Positions 60,401-64,000 of a stretch of DNA of 64,000 bases are shown here, piece after piece; the first letter of the stretch is position 1; each line of letters begins with the position of its first letter. Origin of the DNA: Aneurinibacillus terranovensis DSM 18919 (GTDB taxonomy: Bacteria > Bacillota > Bacilli > Aneurinibacillales > Aneurinibacillaceae); NCBI RefSeq assembly GCF_000430625.1, contig NZ_AUMJ01000004.1, positions 62,001 through 126,000 of the forward strand, read 5' to 3'. The notes under the pieces were generated by a model. The model had not been told where the DNA came from and did not search any database. It saw nothing but the letters and a program-made list of their open reading frames with translations. A program made the translations under genes and the position numbers.

Positions 60401-60966
60401 ATGAGCGCCAGTTATTCCTTGAAGCGCAGCATATTGATTTAAGCGAGGCAAAAACTACGCTCTATGGTGTCATTAAAGACATCGAGGAAGAAATGTCCCG
60501 GCGTTTCCTTGAAACGTTTGAGGCGATTCGGGAACATTTTGGCACAGTATTCGCCAAGCTTTTCGGCGGGGGACGTGCGGACCTTAAACTGTCAAATCCC
60601 GATAATTTGCTTGAGACCGGCATTGATATTGTGGCTCAGCCGCCCGGCAAAAAGCTGCAGTATCTGGCTCTTCTTTCCGGAGGAGAAAAAGCGCTGACCG
60701 CCATCGCCTTGCTTTTCTCTATTTTACATGTCAAACCTGTCCCGTTCTGCGTCCTTGATGAAGTGGAAGCGGCGCTCGATGACGCGAACGTTACCCGGTT
60801 CGCGGAATATTTGCGTGAGTTCTGTGAAAATACCCAGTTTATCGTCGTTACACACCGCAAGGGAACGATGGAAGGGGCCGATGTGCTGTATGGTGTAACC
60901 ATGCAGGAGTCCGGAGTGTCGAAACTGGTTTCCGTTCGGTTGGAAGACCAGACAATGGTTTCATAG
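57406..60966 (+). CDS. smc: Chromosome condensation ATPase SMC
   Basis: SMC dimers with ScpA and ScpB fold and separate the chromosome. The predicted 1186-residue protein equals the B. subtilis length. It has the Walker A GPNGSGKSN at the N terminus, two long coiled coils (about 170-500 and 670-1010) separated by a hinge domain, and the C-terminal signature LSGGEKAL with Walker B FCVLDEVEAALDD. I chose ATG 57406, nine bases after AGGAGG; an ATG at 57364 lacks a site. ftsY follows after 17 bases. Confidence 0.96.
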   Translation: MYLKRLELTGFKSFADRTELEFVPGITAVVGPNGSGKSNISDAIRWVLGEQSAKTLRGAKMEDIIFSGSDSRKAVNYCEVSLTLDNSDDKLTIDFSEVTVTRRVYRSGDSEYYINRQSCRLRDIIELFMDTGVGKEAYSVIGQGRIEEILSTRSEDRRGLFEEAAGIVKYKARKREAVKKLDETEQNLVRIQDIMSEITDQIDPLAEQAEKAKRYIELKEALRQNEVGLYVKQFDTLHLQWNEMKTLVEELTNEQVASTAEVNGLDAQMVDLRHHASEQDQVLEELQQRLLDVTEDAERKEGLREVLRERLRNNSKNKQESRNKAIALQERQEDLRRQLEVCERNVENAREALAELEKELALEQKRYVNFTAFSDGDVDRLKGDYIEILNQMASMRNDLRHYQQIIETTRGKWQRLEENNQQLIEEKQRLSTQREQLEAELKIISEKLAAGLLLFKEQAAKQKESAEQKTRWLEALRTGEQKLNNLLSRYDVLKEVQADFSGFMQGVKEVLKARTRGFEGIEGAVAELITVEKRFETAIETALGGALQHVVVRDEAVGRQAIAFLKQNRAGRATFLPLDVIKPRQLQPAERGRLEHEPGVVGVAAELVEVAPRYRSIIENMLGHVIVTTSLEEANKVARQFQYRYRIVTLEGDVVNPGGSMSGGSLQQKTNHLLGRQRELEQLEEAIREQKKSNAEWYHKLEALSDEQAKWEEKLEQLRKEGEQLRINEQELKGHMRELDAKEKSIADRWEFFQQDQAVLDKENAQAQHRIARIEEELEELAIAEQEKQQEIEAAERSRREKETSREELNSLITNLKVQAATLREQHEAHKKEWERLTAELRQITQEVEQTTRQILMLDSHGANSDEEEEKLDAEIRELRARKEQYTLHIQDQRQKRQDVYQRIEVHEQARKEKRRELKQIEERLHKTEVKVERFDVELDNLLHKLRDEYELSYEMAKTTFEQPENMEEAEQVVKSLKAEIAELGTVNLGAIEEYERLHERQLFLEAQHIDLSEAKTTLYGVIKDIEEEMSRRFLETFEAIREHFGTVFAKLFGGGRADLKLSNPDNLLETGIDIVAQPPGKKLQYLALLSGGEKALTAIALLFSILHVKPVPFCVLDEVEAALDDANVTRFAEYLREFCENTQFIVVTHRKGTMEGADVLYGVTMQESGVSKLVSVRLEDQTMVS

Positions 60967-60983
60967 AAGAAAGGGGCAAACTG

Positions 60984-61970
60984 ATGAGTTTCTTTAAAAA
61001 ATTAAAGGAAAAGATTTCGGGTCAGGCTGAATCGGTAACCGCGAAATTTAAACAAGGCTTGACAAAAACGCGCGGGGCCTTTGAAAAAGTGGAGGATCTC
61101 GTGCGCCGGTATAAACGAATTGACGAGGAATTCTACGAAGAACTAGAGGAAATCCTGATCAGCGCCGATGTTGGGGTCAATACCGTGCTGCAGCTTGTCG
61201 ATGAACTGCGCAATGAGGCCCGCAAGCGCAAAATCGAGAACGCTGCCGAGCTTCAGCCGGTGCTGTCTGAAAAACTTGTCGGCCTCCTGCAGGAGAAAGA
61301 CGAAGACATCTCCCTTAACATTGAAGATGGCCGAATGAATGTGATTCTTTTTGTGGGCGTGAACGGAGTCGGTAAAACGACGACGATCGGGAAGATGGCC
61401 CACCTCTTTAAAAATCAGGGGAAAAAGGTTGTGCTGGCGGCGGGTGATACATTTAGAGCGGGCGCAATTGAACAGCTTGAAGTGTGGGGCCAGCGCGTCG
61501 GTGTGGATGTGGTCAAGCAGCACCAGGGATCGGACCCCGCTGCCGTGATTTTTGACGGCATCCATGCGGCACGTAAAAAGAATGCGGACATACTTCTATG
61601 TGATACGGCGGGACGCCTGCAGAACAAAGCGAATTTGATGGAGGAACTTGCCAAAATCAACCGAATTATCGAGCGGGAGATTCCCGGCGCTCCGCACGAG
61701 ACGCTTCTTGTCCTTGATGGTACGACCGGGCAAAATGCGCTCAGCCAGGCAAAAGCATTTGGCGAATCCACGAATATTTCGGGGATCGTTCTAACCAAGC
61801 TCGATGGAACCGCTAAAGGCGGGATTGTCATTGCGATTCGAAATGAACTGCATATTCCCGTTAAATTCGTCGGCCTTGGCGAGAAAATGGACGACCTCCA
61901 GCCATTCGACGCTGAGCAGTTCGTCCATGCCCTGTTTGCCGATTCGATTGAAAAAGATACTGCAAAGTAA
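60984..61970 (+). CDS. ftsY: Signal recognition particle receptor FtsY
   Basis: FtsY is the membrane-associated GTPase that receives SRP-ribosome complexes. The 328-residue protein has a helical N domain, the P-loop GVNGVGKTTTIGKM, DTAGRLQNKANLM and the TKLDGTAKGG motif. The acidic A domain of E. coli FtsY is absent, as usual in Firmicutes. AAAGGGG precedes the ATG. It is cotranscribed with smc; a strong promoter for the next genes lies 12 bases after its stop. Confidence 0.96.
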   Translation: MSFFKKLKEKISGQAESVTAKFKQGLTKTRGAFEKVEDLVRRYKRIDEEFYEELEEILISADVGVNTVLQLVDELRNEARKRKIENAAELQPVLSEKLVGLLQEKDEDISLNIEDGRMNVILFVGVNGVGKTTTIGKMAHLFKNQGKKVVLAAGDTFRAGAIEQLEVWGQRVGVDVVKQHQGSDPAAVIFDGIHAARKKNADILLCDTAGRLQNKANLMEELAKINRIIEREIPGAPHETLLVLDGTTGQNALSQAKAFGESTNISGIVLTKLDGTAKGGIVIAIRNELHIPVKFVGLGEKMDDLQPFDAEQFVHALFADSIEKDTAK

Positions 61971-61981
61971 AGATAAATTTC

Positions 61982-62010
61982 TTGACAGCGCTCGCTCAAT
62001 TTTGTATGAT
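61982..62010 (+). promoter_or_regulatory. Sigma-A-type promoter for ylxM-ffh
   Basis: Consensus TTGACA and TATGAT are separated by exactly 17 bases. A hairpin TAATTCCT/AGGAATTA with a four-base loop (62011-62030) covers the expected transcription start. Confidence 0.85.
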
Positions 62011-62070
62011 TAATTCCTGTAAAGGAATTATGCTTTACAACCAAATCTTTCACATGGGGGACGCAAGCCC

Positions 62071-62412
62071 ATGCTCGAAGAAGAAAGCCGAAACAGGCTT
62101 CTGCTGTTGTTTGATTTGTACGGTAAGCTTCTCAAGGAAAAGCAGCGGCATTATTTCGAAATGTACTACCATGAAGACCTGTCGCTCGGCGAGATTGCCG
62201 AGCTGCAGAATGTAAGCCGTCAGGCCGTGTTTGACCAGGTCAAGCGGGTAGAAAAACAGATGGAACAGTATGAAGACAGCCTCGGGTTGTTATCCCGCCA
62301 CGAAAAACGCCGCCAATTGATGGCCGAGCTGCAGAAAGAACTGGGACATCACCATTCCAAAGCCCATGCGCTTTTGCGAGAGCTTTATGAATTAGAAATG
62401 GATATTGATTAG
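62071..62412 (+). CDS. ylxM: YlxM/p13-family SRP-associated HTH protein
   Basis: YlxM is a small helix-turn-helix protein always found next to ffh; in streptococci it binds SRP components. The 113-residue product has the sigma-70-region-4-like helix YHEDLSLGEIAELQNVSRQA. The ATG follows GGGGGACGC. Eleven bases separate it from ffh. Its precise function remains open. Confidence 0.92.
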   Translation: MLEEESRNRLLLLFDLYGKLLKEKQRHYFEMYYHEDLSLGEIAELQNVSRQAVFDQVKRVEKQMEQYEDSLGLLSRHEKRRQLMAELQKELGHHHSKAHALLRELYELEMDID

Positions 62413-62422
62413 GAGGCGGATC

Positions 62423-63775
62423 ATGGCATTTGAAAGCTTAGCCAGCCGACTGCAATCCACCTTTGACAAGCTCCGCGGCAAGGGGAAGGTAACCGAAGAG
62501 GACGTCACCAAAGCGATGCGTGAGGTGCGGCTCGCCCTTCTCGAAGCGGATGTTAATTTCAAAGTTGTTAAAGATTTCGTCAATCGCGTCAAAGAGCGCG
62601 CGATCGGTCAGGAAGTGTTAAAAAGCCTTACGCCGGGGCAGCAGGTTATTAAAGTCGTAAATGACGAATTAACCGAGCTAATGGGCGGTGGACAGAGCAA
62701 GATTGCGGTGTCCACTCGTCCGCCGACGGTTGTGATGATGGTCGGGCTGCAGGGTGCCGGTAAAACGACGACTACAGGCAAGCTTGCGAACTACCTGCGT
62801 GGCAAGCAGAACCGTAAGCCTCTTTTGGTCGCTTGTGACGTGTACCGTCCGGCAGCCATCAAACAGTTGCAGGTTCTGGGAAGCCAGCTCGATATTCCTG
62901 TTTTTTCGATGGGTAACGAGGTAAGCCCGGTAGAAATTGCGAGAGCGGCGATTGAGCATGCGAAAGCCGAGCACCTTGACTATGTGCTCATCGATACGGC
63001 AGGTCGACTCCACATCGATGAAGCGCTCATGAATGAACTGCAGCAGATTAAAGAGGTCGCCAGGCCGGAAGAAATCATGCTCGTCGTTGACGCCATGACC
63101 GGGCAGGATGCCGTCAATGTCGCAGAAAGCTTCAATCAGCAGCTTGCCTTAAGCGGGGTTATTCTGACGAAGCTGGATGGGGACACCAAAGGCGGGGCGG
63201 CGCTTTCCGTCAAATCCGTTACCGGTACACCCATTAAGTTTGTCGGGATGGGGGAGAAAATGGATGCGCTCGAACCTTTTTATCCTGATCGGATGGCTAG
63301 CCGGATTCTCGGGATGGGTGACGTACTGACCCTGATTGAAAAAGCGCAGATTGATGTTGATGCAGAACAGGCGAAAGAATTGGAACGTAAATTCCGCAAA
63401 GCCGAATTTACGTTTGAAGACTTCCTTACCCAGATGGAACAGGTCCGCAAGATGGGCCCGCTTAATGAATTGCTGAGTATGATGCCCGGCATGAACAAAT
63501 TAAAGGGCATGAAAGATGTTAAAGTTGATGAAAGCGCGCTGGGGCGGGTGGAAGCGATTGTACGCTCCATGACCCGGGAAGAAAAGCTCAAGCCTGAGAT
63601 GATAAATGCAAGCCGCCGCAAGCGGATTGCCAAAGGCAGCGGCACGTCCGTGCAGGAAGTAAACCGCCTTATCAAGCAGTTTGAAGACATGCGCAAGATG
63701 ATGAAGCAATTTACCAAAATGACGGACAAAGCCAAGAAAAAAGGCGGGGGATTTAAATTCCCTTTTATGCCTTAG
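62423..63775 (+). CDS. ffh: Signal recognition particle protein Ffh
   Basis: Ffh binds signal sequences and 4.5S/6S-type SRP RNA and delivers ribosomes to FtsY. The predicted 450-residue protein has an N domain, the G domain (GLQGAGKTTTTGKL, DTAGRLHIDEALM, TKLDGDTKGGAAL) and a methionine-rich M domain from about residue 325. I chose ATG 62423 with AGGAGG nine bases upstream; earlier in-frame starts overlap ylxM. The last residues KKGGGFKFPFMP are typical. Confidence 0.97.
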   Translation: MAFESLASRLQSTFDKLRGKGKVTEEDVTKAMREVRLALLEADVNFKVVKDFVNRVKERAIGQEVLKSLTPGQQVIKVVNDELTELMGGGQSKIAVSTRPPTVVMMVGLQGAGKTTTTGKLANYLRGKQNRKPLLVACDVYRPAAIKQLQVLGSQLDIPVFSMGNEVSPVEIARAAIEHAKAEHLDYVLIDTAGRLHIDEALMNELQQIKEVARPEEIMLVVDAMTGQDAVNVAESFNQQLALSGVILTKLDGDTKGGAALSVKSVTGTPIKFVGMGEKMDALEPFYPDRMASRILGMGDVLTLIEKAQIDVDAEQAKELERKFRKAEFTFEDFLTQMEQVRKMGPLNELLSMMPGMNKLKGMKDVKVDESALGRVEAIVRSMTREEKLKPEMINASRRKRIAKGSGTSVQEVNRLIKQFEDMRKMMKQFTKMTDKAKKKGGGFKFPFMP

Positions 63776-63870
63776 CATTTGTATGAGAAGTTCTAACACA
63801 AGTTTTCTGTTTCAGAGACTTTGTTATAAGTAAAAAACTATGTGCAAAATACAACATGGAGGTAATAGTA

Positions 63871-64000
63871 ATGGCAGTTAAAATTCGTTTAAAGCGCATG
63901 GGTGCAAAGAAAGCCCCATTTTATCGTGTAGTGGTGGCAGATTCCCGTGCACCTCGTGACGGACGTTTTATTGAAGAAATCGGAACATACAATCCTGTAG
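63871..64000 (+). CDS. rpsP: Ribosomal protein bS16 (3' end outside the window)
   Basis: bS16 is a small-subunit protein needed for assembly. The first 43 residues are visible, beginning [20 protein letters not shown] and continuing [17 protein letters not shown]. The ATG is preceded by GGAGGT. The frame is still open at base 64000, so the gene is 3'-partial. It follows ffh by 95 bases, the standard order in Bacillales (ffh-rpsP). Confidence 0.95.
   Translation, partial: MAVKIRLKRMGAKKAPFYRVVVADSRAPRDGRFIEEIGTYNPV

Overview
The window is a gene-dense, moderately GC-rich stretch of a chromosome from an endospore-forming Gram-positive bacterium of the order Bacillales. Three things show this: an intact 25-residue SpoVM gene, the sporulation membrane protein YlbJ, and a gene order that follows the Bacillus subtilis region pyr - yloA/yloB - remA - gmk - rpoZ - coaBC - priA - def - fmt - rsmB - rlmN - prpC - prkC - rsgA - rpe - spoVM - rpmB - yloU - yloV - sdaA - recG - fapR - smc - ftsY - ffh - rpsP. 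The ylbH-to-rpmF block lies between recG and fapR, fabH lies inside the fapR operon and fabF follows acpP. That arrangement points to a Paenibacillaceae-type genome (Aneurinibacillus/Brevibacillus-like) rather than Bacillus sensu stricto; the family assignment is inference. No mobile element, tRNA, rRNA or CRISPR array was seen.

Layout. Positions 1-8646 hold the distal part of the pyrimidine operon (pyrC cut by the window edge, then carA, carB, pyrK, pyrD, pyrF, pyrE), with overlapping or nearly touching genes. Positions 8704-12402 run on the minus strand: rqcH (ribosome rescue) followed by a lipid flippase that carries an inserted extracytoplasmic domain. Positions 12625-24865 hold a calcium P-type ATPase, dapF, yicC, remA, gmk, rpoZ, coaBC, priA, def, fmt and rsmB. 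Positions 25287-31520 hold rlmN, the PrpC/PrkC phosphatase-kinase pair, rsgA, rpe and an EamA transporter. Next come spoVM, minus-strand rpmB, an Asp23 protein, the fatty-acid kinase pair FakA/DegV, the two serine dehydratase subunits and recG. A minus-strand MgtC protein and a PAS-GGDEF-EAL protein follow. Then come rsmD, coaD, ylbJ (minus), ylbK, a PDZ-Lon-like protease, tmcAL (minus), a YceD protein and rpmF. The fatty-acid operon fapR-plsX-fabH-fabD-fabG-acpP, with fabF behind it, follows. The window closes with rnc, a radical SAM gene, smc, ftsY, ylxM, ffh and the start of rpsP.

How the genes work together. Most are housekeeping genes for UMP synthesis, translation initiation and ribosome maturation, CoA and fatty-acid synthesis, chromosome organisation and protein targeting. 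A clear FapR operator overlaps the expected start of the fapR operon, so lipid synthesis is probably autoregulated as in B. subtilis.

Less ordinary material lies between the genes. Two families of dispersed intergenic repeats are present. Family A has four copies and a fragment and carries GTGCAACTAAGG and GCCAAGTTTTCTTT. Family B has at least five copies, is about 100-205 bp long, folds into long hairpins whose stems differ in sequence but keep their pairing, and has ACCCAGATGTTT near the tip. One family B copy is split by a fragment of a CoiA-family gene. A chain of stem-loops precedes rsmD. The most striking protein is the flippase at 8704-10671, which has a copper-amine-oxidase-N-terminal-like (stalk) domain inserted between transmembrane segments 7 and 8.
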